In this document: positions 34,884 through 45,740 of the stretch, one piece after another
How positions within the stretch are numbered: the stretch's first letter is position 1
Layout: every line of letters begins with the position of its first letter
Assembly: GCA_002007465.1 (NCBI GenBank)
Contig: LNAC01000375.1
Location: forward strand, 1,094,831 to 1,158,830
Direction: 5' to 3'
Source: Ailurus styani
Lineage: Eukaryota; Chordata; Mammalia; Carnivora; Ailuridae
Length of the DNA stretch: 64,000 nucleotides
Translations under genes and position numbers: made by a program
The notes under the pieces: model-generated
Seen by the model: only the letters and a program-made list of their open reading frames with translations
Told to the model about the DNA's origin: nothing
The model's database searches: none

Positions 34884-35454
34884 AGTGAAGATAAAGTTAT
34901 TTAAGTATATCATTAAAGCCATCAAACCACAGGAGAGCAATAGAAGAAGTCAGTCAGTCAGAGAAAAATGAATATCATATGATTTCACTCATATCTGGAA
35001 TTTAAGAAATAGAACAGAGAAAGATGATATAAACCAAAAAAGAAAAAAAAAACCACACAGATTCTTAACTATAGAGAACATACTTCCGGTTACCTGAGGA
35101 GTGGTGGGTGGGGAAGGGTAAAATAGGTGAAAGGGATTAAGAATTCACTTATCATGATGAGCAATGAGTAATGTATAGAATTGTTGAATCATTATACTGT
35201 ACACCTGATACTAACACTGGATAATAATTATATAGAAGTTTAAAAAAATAAAATAATTAAAATGCTTCTTTCTGTGTCACATTATTCTGTATTTCCAAAG
35301 AATTATAGACATAGAATGCAGATATCTACTTACCTCCTAAGGGAAACAAGCCCCAAAAATGTTTAATACTCTTTTTGTCTTTATTCAAGTGTAAAAGCCC
35401 CCACTGCTCTGTCATATCCATTGTGACTCATCATATACTATAATAATCTTTATG

Positions 35455-35656
35455 ATGGGGAGCCTGGGTGGCTCAGTCAGTTGAGCAGCTGCCTTCCGTT
35501 TGGGTCATGATCTTGGGGTCCTGGGATCATGTCCCACATCAGGTTCCCTGCTCAGCAGGGAGTCTGCTTCTCCCTCTGCCCTTCCCCAACTCATGGTCTC
35601 TCACTCACTTGCTCTTGTGCTCTCTTTCTCTCTCTCTCAAATAAATAAATTAAAAA
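35455..35656 (+). mobile_element. CAN-SINE, older subfamily
   Basis: The 'gtcagttgagcagctgcc' 5' region and CTC-rich body mark an older subfamily. The 13-bp target duplication AATAATCTTTATG is nevertheless perfect (35442-35454 and 35657-35669). Confidence 0.95.
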
Positions 35657-35669
35657 AATAATCTTTATG

Positions 35670-36260
35670 CCTATTAATGTGTTTTAATTACTTTATATCT
35701 TTTTCCACACTAACACATTCATTTCACCACCCATTTTCAAAAACATCTGTAATCCAAAGCTCTTAGAGTGGTTATAGTAGCTAAGGTGCAAAATCTCTTC
35801 CATTCACAGAACTTTTGTTTAACCCCACTTTGCTTGTCTTCTATCTCGCAGTTACAGAAAAGTAGAATGGTTATATGAAGATATTAATGGACTTTATCAC
35901 CTGTCAGGTTTTGAAAATAACCATGAGCAATCATTTAAATTTGAAGCTACATTTAGGATACCTGAATACAATTAGATATAATCACAGAAAAATTATAAAT
36001 ACCAACTTCACTGGAAAAAAATATTTTCTTCCCTCAAAATTATAGTCTTAGAACAATGTATTAGGAATCTTTACAAAAGATTAGTAAGAATAAGGCAATA
36101 CATTTATGGTTGTAAATAGGCAATATGTTTACAATTTATTTTACTGCCTTTTAAGTATTGTGTTACTTATTTAACACACGTTGTGTGACAATGTGACTTA
36201 TTGTTCCTGCCACGTGCTTTTTGAAACAAAAGTAATGTTAACCAGACACAAAGAGAAGAG
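35670..36260. other. Unique AT-rich sequence
   Basis: No feature recognised. Confidence 0.4.
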
Positions 36261-37091
36261 AAAAGATGACGGAGGAATAGGGGACCCTATTTCAACTGGT
36301 ACCCTGAATTGAGCTGGATATCTACCAGAACATTCTGAACACCTATGAAATCAGGCTGAGATGTAAGAAGATATATCTGGATCTCTATAACAGAAAATCT
36401 CTGGCAGCTGGTCTCAAGGTATGAAGTGGTGAACCACGTGATTCTGCAGGTAGATATCAGAAGATAAACGGAAGGGGGCAGAAGCCTCTAGAATTCTTCA
36501 CCACCTGAGCTCAAAAGCCTTCCCTGCTGGGGACTGGACATAGACTCCCAGATTGACAGTGGCAGGGAAAGGAATTCAGGGAAGCCCCCTGGACTGAAAC
36601 CTGGACCTGCAGGGGTGCCCAGATGAACTTGGGGCAGCTTGTAGTTTTAGAAGCATAAAGGACAGAGATGTGGCTGGACCTGGAAGTGAGGGCTGGGAGA
36701 GCTGCTGTGGGGTACACAACCCAGGATGCTGCAGTTTTTAGCATCACAGACAGAAACAGAGATAGTGTGGTCTGGAGTACTCAGTGGAGAGCAGACTGTG
36801 ATCTCTCTGTCTGGAGACAGAGGTTTGGAAAGCCATCAGGGAAAGCTGCTAGAGAACAAAATCCCCCCCAGAACTGGTTTTCACTGAGCCTATCCCCCTC
36901 CCTACAGGGGCAGGGCAACTCTGCCCCAATAGGGTTGCCTGAGTAACAGTGCAGCAGGCTCCTCCCCCAGAAGACAGGCTGAAAGAACCTGAGGCGAATG
37001 ACCCTAAGGTCCCTATAAAACAGACACATCTTGCTTAAGTTGTGGTCAATAACTTGGACTCTGTATATTTCTTCAACCAAGCCTTAACAGA
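36261..37091 (+). promoter_or_regulatory. L1 5'UTR (former internal promoter)
   Basis: GC-rich leader with L1 5' landmarks ('tgcaggggtgcccagatg', 'ctccctacaggggcagggc'), directly preceding the ORF1 ATG at 37092. Confidence 0.7.
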
Positions 37092-37978
37092 ATGATTAAG
37101 AGGAGGAACCCCCAACAGAGGAAAGATTCAGAGATGTGACTTATGCCACAGACCTAATGTATATAGATATAAACAAAATGCTGGAAATATTTCAGGGTAA
37201 CAGTTATGAACACAATAGCTAGAATGGAGAAAACCATTAATGGCAACATAGATTTTCTAAGGACAGAAATGAGAGCTAATCTGGCAGAATTTAAAAATGC
37301 CATCAATGAGATCCAATCTAATCTAGATATTCTAACAGCTAGAGAAAACAAGGCAGAAGAATGAATTAGTGATCTAGAGGACAAACTGATAGAAAAGAAG
37401 GAACACGAGGAGGCCTGGAACAAACAGCTTAAAAGCCATGAAAACAGAATTAGAGAAATAAATGACACCATGAAATATTCCAATGTCAGCATTTTTAGGA
37501 TCCCTGATGGGGCTGGAAAGAAAAGAATGAACTAGAAGATATATTTGAGCAAATCATAGCTAAGAACTTTCCTAAGCTGGGGAATGAAACAAGCATTCAT
37601 GTCCTAGAGGCAGAGAGGCCCCCTCCCAAGATCAAGGAGAACAGATCAATGCCCTGGCATGTAATAATAAAATTCACAAATCTTAGAACCAACGAAACCA
37701 TCTTAAGGGCAGTTAGGGGGAAGAGATTTCTTACATACAGAGAGAGGACCATCAGAATAATGTCAGACCTGTCCACAGAGACCTGGCAAGCCAGAAAGGG
37801 CTGGCAAGACATATTCAGTGTATTAAATGAGAAGAATATGCAGTCAAGAATTCTTTATCTAGCAAGACTGTCATTCAGAATGGATGGAGACATAAGGAGC
37901 TACCAGGACCAGCAGAAACTGAAAGAATATGTGACCACTAAGCTGGCCCTGCAAGAAACATTAAGGGGGGAGGTCTAG
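37092..37978 (+). pseudogene. L1 ORF1 with premature stops
   Basis: ATG starts an ORF1p N-terminus (IKRRNPQQRKDSEM), stopped at codon 16 (TGA, 37137). A second in-frame TGA at 37362 replaces the tryptophan expected in the EEWISDLED motif of the coiled coil. A frameshift follows near 37500. From 37649 to 37978 the RNA-binding C-terminal half is open (110 codons, with IRIMSDLSTETWQARKGW and the SFRMDGDIRSY block). The length is normal for the family, so damage is by point changes and a small indel, not truncation. Confidence 0.9.
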
Positions 37979-38059
37979 AAAAGGATAAAGACCCCACAAG
38001 TGATATAGAACAGAAATATACAGAGGTAATCTATAGAAACGAGGACTTCACATGTAACA

Positions 38060-40956
38060 TGATGACAATCATATTTTTCAATAATCACTCTCAACGTGAA
38101 TGGCCTAAATGCTCCCATAAAACAGCACAGGGTTGCAGATTGGATAAAAAGACAGGACCCACCCATATGCTGTCTACAAGAGACTCATCTTGAACATAAA
38201 GATACATCCAGACTGAAAGTGAAGGGATGGAGAACCATCTTTAATGCCAATGGACCTCAAAACAAAGCTGGGGTAGCAATTCTCATATCAGACAAATTAG
38301 ATTTTAAGCAAAAGACTGTAGTTAGAGACACGAAAGGACAATATATCATGCTTAAAGGGTCTATTCAACAAAAAGATCTAACAATTGTAAATATCTATGC
38401 CCCCAACATGGGGGCAGCCAACTACATAAGCCAACTGTTAATCAAAATAAAGAGACATATTGATAATAATACATTTATAGTAGAAGACCTCAACCCTCCA
38501 CTCTCAGAAACAGACAGATCATCTAAGCAGAAAAATCAACAAAAAACAAGAGATTTGAATAACACACTGGACCAGATGGACCTCATAGATATTTACAGAA
38601 CATTCCACCCTAAAACAACAGAATACTCATTCTTTGCAAGTGCACATGTTACTTTCTCTAGAATAGACCACATACTGGGTGACAAATCAGGTATAAACCA
38701 ATATCAAAAGATTTAGATTATTCCCTGTTTTTCTCAAACAGCAATGCTTTAAAACTGGAACTCAATCACAAGAAAAATTTTGGAAGAAATTCAAACACTT
38801 GGAAACTAAAGACCATCCTGCTCAAGAATGTTTGGGTCAACCAGGAAATCAAAGAAGAACTTAAACAATTCATGGAGACCAATGAGAACAAAAACACATT
38901 GGTCCAAATCTAGGGAATATGGCAAAGGCAGGCCTAGGGGGGAAATACATAGCCATCCAAGCTTCACTTAAAAAAAAATAGAAAAATCCTGAATACACAA
39001 AACAATCTTTACACCTTAAAGTACTGGAGAATCAACAACAAATTAAGCCTAACCTATCCAAGAGAAGGGAAATAATTAAGATTAAAGCAGAGATCAATTA
39101 ATTAGAAACCAGAAATACAGTAGAACACATCAACAAAACTAGAAGATGGTTCTTTGAAAGAATTAATAAGATTGATAAACCACTGCCAGACTTATCCAAA
39201 AGAAAAGAGAATGGACCCAAATTTATAAAATTATGAATGAAAGGGGAAAGATTATGACTAACACCAAGGAAATAGAAACTATTATCAGAAATTACTACCA
39301 ACAACTATATGCCAATAAATTAAGCAACTTGGAAGAAATGGATGCCTTTCTGGAAATGTATAAACTACCAAGACTGAAACAGGAAGAAATTGACAACCTG
39401 AATAGACCAATAACCAGTAACGAGATTGAAGCAGTGATAAAAAACCTCCCAAAAAACAAGAGTCCAGGACCTGATGGATTCCCTGGGAAATTCTACCAAA
39501 CATTCAAAGAAGCAATATTATCTATTCTTCTGAAGCTGTTTCAAAAAATAGAAACAGAAGGAGAACTTCCATACTCATTCTATGAGGCCAGTATTACCCT
39601 GATCCCCAAACCAGGCAAAGACCCCATCAAAGAGGAGAATTTCAGACCAATACCCCTGATGAAAATGGATGCCAAGATTCTCAACAAGATCCTAGCTAAT
39701 AGGATCCAACAATACATTAAAAGAATTATCCATCACGACAAGGTGCGATTTATCTCTGGGATGTAAGGGTGGTTCAACATTTGCAAATCAATCAATGTGA
39801 TAGAACACACTAATAAGAGTGAGAAGAACTATATCGTCCTCTCAACTGATGCAGAAAAAGCATTTGACAAAATATGCATTCTTTCCTGATTAAGACTCTT
39901 CAGAGTATAGAGATAGAGGGAATATTCCTCAATTTCATAAAACCATCTATGAAAGGCCCACAGCAAATATCATTCTCAATGGGAAAAGCTGAGAGCCTTT
40001 CCCTTAAGATCAGGAATACAACAAGGATGCCCACTCTTGCCACTACTGTTCAACATAGTACTAGAAGTCCTAGCAGCAGCAATCAGACAATAAAAAGAAA
40101 TAAAATGTATTCGAATTGGCAAAGAAGTCAAACTCTCTCTCTTTGTAGATGACATGATACTTCATGTGGAAAACCCAAAATATTCCACCCCCAAATTACT
40201 AGAACTTATACAGAAATTCAGTATTGTGGCAGGACAGAGAATCAATGCATGGAAATAAGTTGTTTTTTTTTAAGATTTTATTTATTTATTTGACATAGAG
40301 AGAGATCACAAGTAGGCAGAGAGGCAGGCAGAGAGGAGGAAGCAGGCTCCCTGCTGAGCAGAGAGCCTGATGTGGGGCTTGATCCCAGGACCCTGAGATC
40401 ATGACCTGAGCCGAAGGCAGAGGCTTAACCACTGAGCTACCCAGGTGCCCTAGTAAGTTGCTTTCTTATGCACTAACAATGTAACTATAGAACACAACAC
40501 AAGATAATTGATTCCATTTACAATAGCACCAAAAACCATAAGATACCTTGGAATAAACCTAGCCAATAGGTAAAGAATCTACACTCTAGAAACTACAGAA
40601 CATTGATGAAGAAATTGAAAAAGACATGAAAAGATGAAAAACCATTCCATGCTCATGGATCAGAAGAATAAACATTATTAAAATGTCTATGCTACCCAGA
40701 GCAATCTATATTTTCAATGCCATCCTGATCAAAATACCAATGACATCTTTCAAAGTGTTGGAACAAACAATCCTAAATTTTCTAGGGAACCAGAAAAGAC
40801 CCTGAATCACCAAGGGAATGATGAAAAAGAAAAACAAAGCTAGGGACATCACATTGCCTGATTTCAAGCTATATTTCAAAGCTGTGATCACCAAGACAGC
40901 ATGTCACCGCCACAAAAACAGACACATAGATCAATGGAACAGAATAGAGAGCCCAG
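38060..40956 (+). pseudogene. L1 ORF2 (endonuclease-reverse transcriptase), frameshifted and truncated
   Basis: The endonuclease domain is open for 206 codons from 38096 (NGLNAPIK, CCLQETHL catalytic block, LNNTLDQMDLIDIYRTFHPK). A second open stretch of 177 codons (39233-39766) holds the finger/palm start of the reverse transcriptase, with [16 protein letters not shown] and [10 protein letters not shown]. The catalytic FVDD is at 40142-40153 in another frame. The ATG is lost by a frameshift, stops separate the domains, and the C-terminal cysteine-rich region is absent through the deletion at 40956. Not functional. Confidence 0.9.
40263..40450 (-). mobile_element. CAN-SINE (mustelid type) in L1 ORF2
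   Basis: Antisense full-length copy. The L1 sequence continues on both sides, with a short flanking repeat (AATAAGTTG / AGTAAGTTG) as target duplication. Confidence 0.95.
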
Positions 40957-41170
40957 GGGCGCCTGGGTGGCTCAGTGGGTTAAGCCACTGCCTTCGGCTC
41001 AGGTCATGATCTCAGAGTCCTGGGATTGAGCCCCGCATGGGGCTCTCTGCTCAGCAGGGAGCCTGCTTCCCCCTCTGCCTGCCTCTCTACCTACTTGTGA
41101 TCGATCTCTCTCTCTCTCTCCCCCCGTCAAATAAATAAATAAATAAATAAAAAATCTTAAAAAAAAAAAA
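40957..41170 (+). mobile_element. CAN-SINE at an L1 deletion junction, no target duplication
   Basis: Full-length SINE with near-consensus head, boxes and a (AAAT)n tail. The left flank is L1 ORF2 (GGAACAGAATAGAGAGCCCA), the right flank is the L1 3' end (GACTAATGATTCACAGACC), and the flanks share no duplication. All other young SINEs here have one. Confidence 0.95.
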
Positions 41171-41236
41171 GACTAATGATTCACAGACCTGTATCCCTGA
41201 AGCAAATAACACACTATATGTTAATTAAAAAAAAAA

Positions 41237-43097
41237 GAAGAGTGGAAATTTTAACAGATTTATTTAATGTACAGTGAAAGGCAAAAAGTAGTTGTTTAAG
41301 TGTTTTGTCTTTACAAATTTATTAGTATTTTTTCTATATCTTACTTATAGATCTAATACATCCACTTATATACAGAAGTACAAAATATTAGTGAACAAAA
41401 TCAACTACAAGGAGTCAAAGTCTTTTTGTTGAAATCATGAATTTTAGCCAGAGAAAATTTTTGTCTTAATCACATTTCATTCTCGATATAGCAACATCCT
41501 AACACACATAGCTTCCATGAAATTTATGGCCTACTTTCCCAGATTACAAACAAGATATTTGTATACTAACACATCTACCCAGAGAAGAACTGACGCCTCT
41601 TTAGCTAAGTGCCTGGAGAAGACTTTGAAGCCTGAAGGAGGTGCATGGCATGTCAATTCATATTTTGAAAAGTCCCACCTGTCATTGGAGCACTGATGGG
41701 AAGGGAGTCAAATGGAGCCAGGGAGTCCAGATAGCTGCCAGCTGTAGTTCTTTATGAAAAATCAGGATGATCTGTACCTGAGGTGATGATGCTGGGGATG
41801 AAAAGAGTATCTAATATTAAAAGTAGTGACATTGACAGCACTTGTTGAATTTTTCATCTGGGAATATGATAAATAGTTCCAGGGGAATATCTACACTTTT
41901 GAGATAACTGCACTGATTTTCCAGCCCAATTACCATTAAATCACAATTATTTTTTTCCCTCAGAATGCCCCTTTTTGTTTTTTGTTTTGTTTTATTTACT
42001 TTGGAATTATTTAAATTTTCACTCATTTAAAAACAAAATTAAAAGAGACACAAAAATCATAACCCCTTAAATTAAAAAAAACCCAAATAAATGAATTTAA
42101 CTTTATATAAAATTAGTAACAGAGCCACTTTAGGAAAAACATTTTAATACTTTAAGATCTAGTATTTTAACTGTGTTCTCCTACCTACAAATAAATGTTA
42201 AACCAAATTTATTATAAGGAATAATGTTTATGTTGTCAGAGAAAACTAAGAGCAAATTACAGTAATGTCATTAGATACCAACATTTAAAAAAAAACAATT
42301 CAAGTCTAAAAATCAACATAGTTAAGTATAAACCATGTATTTTAACCTCTGTATTGGAAATGTAGTATAAACTCATAAATTATCTTTCATTTATAAAAAA
42401 CAACATGAGCTAGTTCTGTTTACTGAGATGGCCTTCAAGAAATTAAAAGCACTTGTGGGTACCCAGAGTGTGGTCTCTAAAAAACCAAGGAAACAAGAGA
42501 CTTTTGGGGGAATGGACAATGCAATGTTTGAGGCATAAAATGTACAAAATAAACTTTGCATAATCTGTAGTGCCAGAAAGTAATCTATCATAGAATAATA
42601 AAGTCTTTTTTTTTTAGAATAATAAAGTCTTGACAAAAAGACAGGCTCCAACTTGAAGAGGTTTCCATTGACCACACATGAGACCATTTAAGCACCACAA
42701 AGTAATTGAGAGCAACGTGGTTGAAACACACAAATATATAACAATCCCTGGCTTTATAAGGATACAAAAAACCCTAACTCTGCCTTATATAATAGCAAAA
42801 TCATGACCTCAGTATTCCGAAAACTAATAAATAAAGAGGGGGGGAAAAGCAGGCAGCTGGCCTGCTTTTCATGTACAAAATATATTTCAGGATAACTTAC
42901 TGGTAAATAAAATCTCTTCTTTAGAGAACAATTACAGCTAATAGGTGCATTAGGAATGATAGAAAAATCACCAATTTTTATTTCCCAATGACAACAATAG
43001 ATGTAAGCAACAACCATCAATGGCTGCTGAAACCTTTAGGTGAGACACTGATTGGGAACTTTATTATAAATGGATCAGTCTGACAATACCTGCACCC
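41237..43097. other. Unique AT-rich sequence
   Basis: No gene recognised. The only distinct structure is a direct repeat around a T run at 42591-42630. Confidence 0.4.
42591..42630. repeat. 16-bp direct repeat flanking a T run
   Basis: TAGAATAATAAAGTCT occurs twice, separated only by T residues. This is the layout of a target duplication around a minimal poly(A)-only retroinsertion on the minus strand. Confidence 0.85.
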
Positions 43098-43420
43098 AAT
43101 TGTATTAGCTTACTCTTTATGCCATAACAAATACCACAAATTTAGCAACAGTTTACCTAAATTTGTTCAGTTAAAAGAATTAAGTTTAAGCAAATTTAAC
43201 ATACAGTTCTGTAGGTGTAAATCCTGGCTAGCTTGACTGATTTCTCTGCTCCAGACTTTAGAAGGCCCAAATCAAGGTCTCAACCATCCTGAGCTCTTCC
43301 AGGGAGGCTCTGGGAAGAATCTCCTTCCACACCCAGGTTGCTGACAGAATAAATCTCCCTGCTGGCTGTCAGTTAAGCATAGTGCTTAGCTTCAACAGGC
43401 CCCAATTCACAATCAGTTAT
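43098..43420 (-). mobile_element. MLT1-type (MaLR) LTR fragment
   Basis: The plus strand shows the antisense 3' end of MLT1-like LTRs: TGTATTAGCTTACTCTTTAT, 'gccataacaaataccacaaa', 'acagttctgtaggtgtaa', 'gatttctctgctccag', 'ctctgggaagaatctcc'. The body is partly lost. MLT1s are non-autonomous ERVL-related LTR elements. Confidence 0.7.
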
Positions 43421-43750
43421 TAAGCACCTGCTGCAAACGGCTTTATGCCTATAATGGGTAAAGGTGTTTTCTATTTAACAGGGATGATAAAATGAATATG
43501 GAAACAGCAAACAGAACATAAATTGTAGTAAATGTCATTTTAAAGGAAATATACAGCCTTATGAAAAATGTGGAGGAATGAAGTGTTATTTTAAGGAAGG
43601 AATTTGTAAACCTATTATATTAATGGCCTACATAGTAAAAGGTTTAGGCTTTCAGAATTAAGAGGCAAAATTGAGACTAGTATGAAGATATTTATATATA
43701 AATAAAAAATTTTTCATGAACATTTAACTGTTGAAATTCAAAAACATAAT

Positions 43751-44139
43751 TGTATTAGTCATTTCAGGCTTCCCTACCAAATACCACAGACTGGCCTAAA
43801 AGACAGAAATGTATCTTCTCACAGTTTTGGAGGCTGGAAGTAAAAGATCAAGGCACTTACAGGTTTGTTTTGTTCTGAGACCTCTGTTCTTGACTTGCAG
43901 ATGACTACATTCTGTGTCATGTCAAGTGTCATGTGTCACATGGTCTTTCCTCTGTACCCACACATCCCTGGTGTCCCTTCCTCTTCTTCTAGGGATACCA
44001 GTCTTATTGGATTAGAACCCCACACTTATGATCATATTTAAGTTTAATTACCTCCTTAAAAGACCTATGTCCAAGTACATTGGGCATTAGAGTTTCAATA
44101 TATAAATTTTGGGGGAACACAGTTCAGTACATAGTAACA
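43751..44139 (-). mobile_element. MLT1-type (MaLR) LTR, full length
   Basis: It is bounded by TGTATTAG and AGTAACA (TG...CA on the minus strand). Landmarks: 'accacagactggcctaaaag', 'cagttttggaggctggaagt', 'cacatggtctttcctctgt', 'agtcttattggattagaacc', 'tttgggggaacacagttcag'. A five-base flank (ATAAT / ACAAT) is an imperfect target duplication. The solo LTR has no internal region. Confidence 0.88.
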
Positions 44140-44452
44140 ACAATAATAATTGAATAAAACTTTTGTAATACAGGTCTACTAATGAGAAGAGTGGAAGTAT
44201 TTTGGGGGGTTGGATAACATTTGCTTAATTAGGATCAAAGTTAGTGTTCCTTACCTTAAAATCTTTGGCAAAAGTTTATCAGTTAATGTTCATCTGTAAT
44301 GAAATTTCACATTTTTCATCTTAAATGCATATAGTTAAGTGATAAATGACACTTGAAATGTTATCAAATAATTACTGTATCACTGATATTTGTAATTAAG
44401 GAAGGAGATAGGGACAGAAACAGAACAGAAGAACATGTGGGGTTTTTTCTTT

Positions 44453-44578
44453 GTTTTAAAGATTTATTTATTTATTTATTTTTATTTTTAAGTAATCTCT
44501 ACACCCTGTATGGAGAACCGGGAGATCAAGAGTCATACGCTCAACTGACTGAGCCAGCCTCATGTGCCACTCCCCATT
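44453..44578 (-). mobile_element. Short, older CAN-SINE form
   Basis: 'aaagatttatttatttattt' then 'taagtaatctctacaccctg', 'gggagatcaagagtcatac', 'ctcaactgactgagccagcc' is the antisense of the short carnivoran SINE form lacking the CT-rich body. Confidence 0.75.
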
Positions 44579-44823
44579 TTAGACGGTTTTCTTTTGTTGT
44601 TTGTTTTGGTTTGGTTTTCTTGGTTTTTATTTTAGAACATGGTGTTTTTTATCAAGAGATTTTCTTCCTGTCTTCTTTGCAAGCTCCATTGAGTCTGCAT
44701 GGATAGAACCACTAGTAGAATAATGAAAAGTGAATACATTACCTAATATAATTAAATTTCCTAATTTACCTAATATAAATAAATTAAATTAATATAAAAA
44801 AATTTCTAAATAATTAAATTAAA

Positions 44824-44879
44824 TTATTTTATTGCTTATAATAAAATTGTGGAACTATTCAGAGACAGAAGAAAAAACT
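44824..44879 (+). repeat. 56-bp segment duplicated at 46192-46247
   Basis: Matches 46192-46247 with a single A/G difference across 56 bases. It includes GTGGAACTATTCAGAGACAG. No poly(A) or target duplication is seen around either copy. Confidence 0.9.
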
Positions 44880-45500
44880 ATATGTTAAATGGAAGCTAAA
44901 TGGTTAAAGTTAAAAGTGCAAGTTAAATGGAAGTTCTAACTCCAAAAGTATCATAAGTATAAATTAAGGCAGGTAATATGCAATAAAATTGATTAGACTT
45001 AGAATCTGGATTAATAGAAAGATATATTTCTAGTCTGAACCCAAAAGTATCTCTATACATTGTTCTGCCAAGTGATCAACCCAATGAATGTATCTGATTA
45101 AATGAATGTTTAAATATCCTTCTGTTCTTTCCTTTTTACCCCATTCCCTATGTTCTAAAAATACAACTTGTTTTTTTTTTTCTTATTCCATTTTACTTTT
45201 TATCCACATTAGGTAAAGGTTTATATTCAGCCATTCTTTTAGTCTTAACTCCACTTTTCAATCTATACAGAAATTGAAAAAAGTCATATAAACTACAATA
45301 TTTATCATAAGCACATTTGAAGGTGGGGTGGTGAGGAAATGTAAGCAATAATGTGGCTACATATTCCATGAAGTGATCATTTAACCGTGAGTTTTACTGA
45401 AAAAATATCCATCAGAAAAAGGAAGCACAGAAAATGTGCTACTTTAGGACCTTTACCCAACGTAGTCAGTTTATACTTTTAGTCAAACAAACATGCATAA

Positions 45501-45679
45501 TGGGTGCCTGGGTGGCTCAGTCAGTTAAGCATCTGCCTTTGGCTTAGGTCATGATTCCAGGGTTCTGGGATCAAGCCCCACATTGGGCTCCTCGCTCAGC
45601 GGGAGACTACTTTTCTCCCTCTCCTCCCCACTTGTGCTCCCCTCACTATCTCCATCACTTTCTGTCTCTCTCTTTCAAA

Positions 45680-45726
<47 letters not shown>

Positions 45727-45740
45727 AATCTTTAAAAAAA
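45501..45740 (+). mobile_element. CAN-SINE, older subfamily, with expanded (AAAT)n tail
   Basis: 'cagtcagttaagcatctgcc' head and CT-rich body. The AAATAAAT tail, usually two to three units, is expanded to about a dozen units (45677-45727) before AAATCTTT(A)n. Confidence 0.95.

Larger units (their letters stand above)
28019..35254 (+). mobile_element. HAL1-like ORF1-only L1 relative, split by a younger L1
   Basis: The element starts at GAGACTTTCGGGTAAGATGG, carries a 1.3-kb 5'UTR and begins ORF1 at 29316. It is interrupted near 29438 by another L1 and resumes its ORF1 near 33650. It then goes directly to a 3'UTR and A-rich end at 35254 with no ORF2. An identical 12-bp target duplication AATTAAAATGCT flanks the whole unit (28007-28018 and 35255-35266), supporting a single outer insertion. 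A fourth SINE sits in its 3' part. The absence of ORF2 after ORF1 is the HAL1 layout; a deleted L1 is the alternative. Confidence 0.8.
36261..41236 (+). mobile_element. Nearly full-length L1, dead, with a 3' deletion
   Basis: A complete 5' end (AAAAGATGACGGAGGAATAG), an 830-bp 5'UTR, ORF1, spacer and ORF2 follow in order. Two SINEs are inserted. At 40956 the L1 is still in ORF2; after a SINE it resumes at 41171 in the last 66 bp of the 3' end (GATTCACAGACCTGTATCCC) with poly(A). About 1.5 kb of L1 is therefore missing. Compared with the other copies it is the least diverged and longest L1 in the window. A clear outer target duplication was not found. Confidence 0.9.

Noticed and set aside
38096..39766. 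Open stretches of 206 and 177 codons as host genes
   Set aside because: They are endonuclease and reverse transcriptase parts of a dead L1 ORF2.
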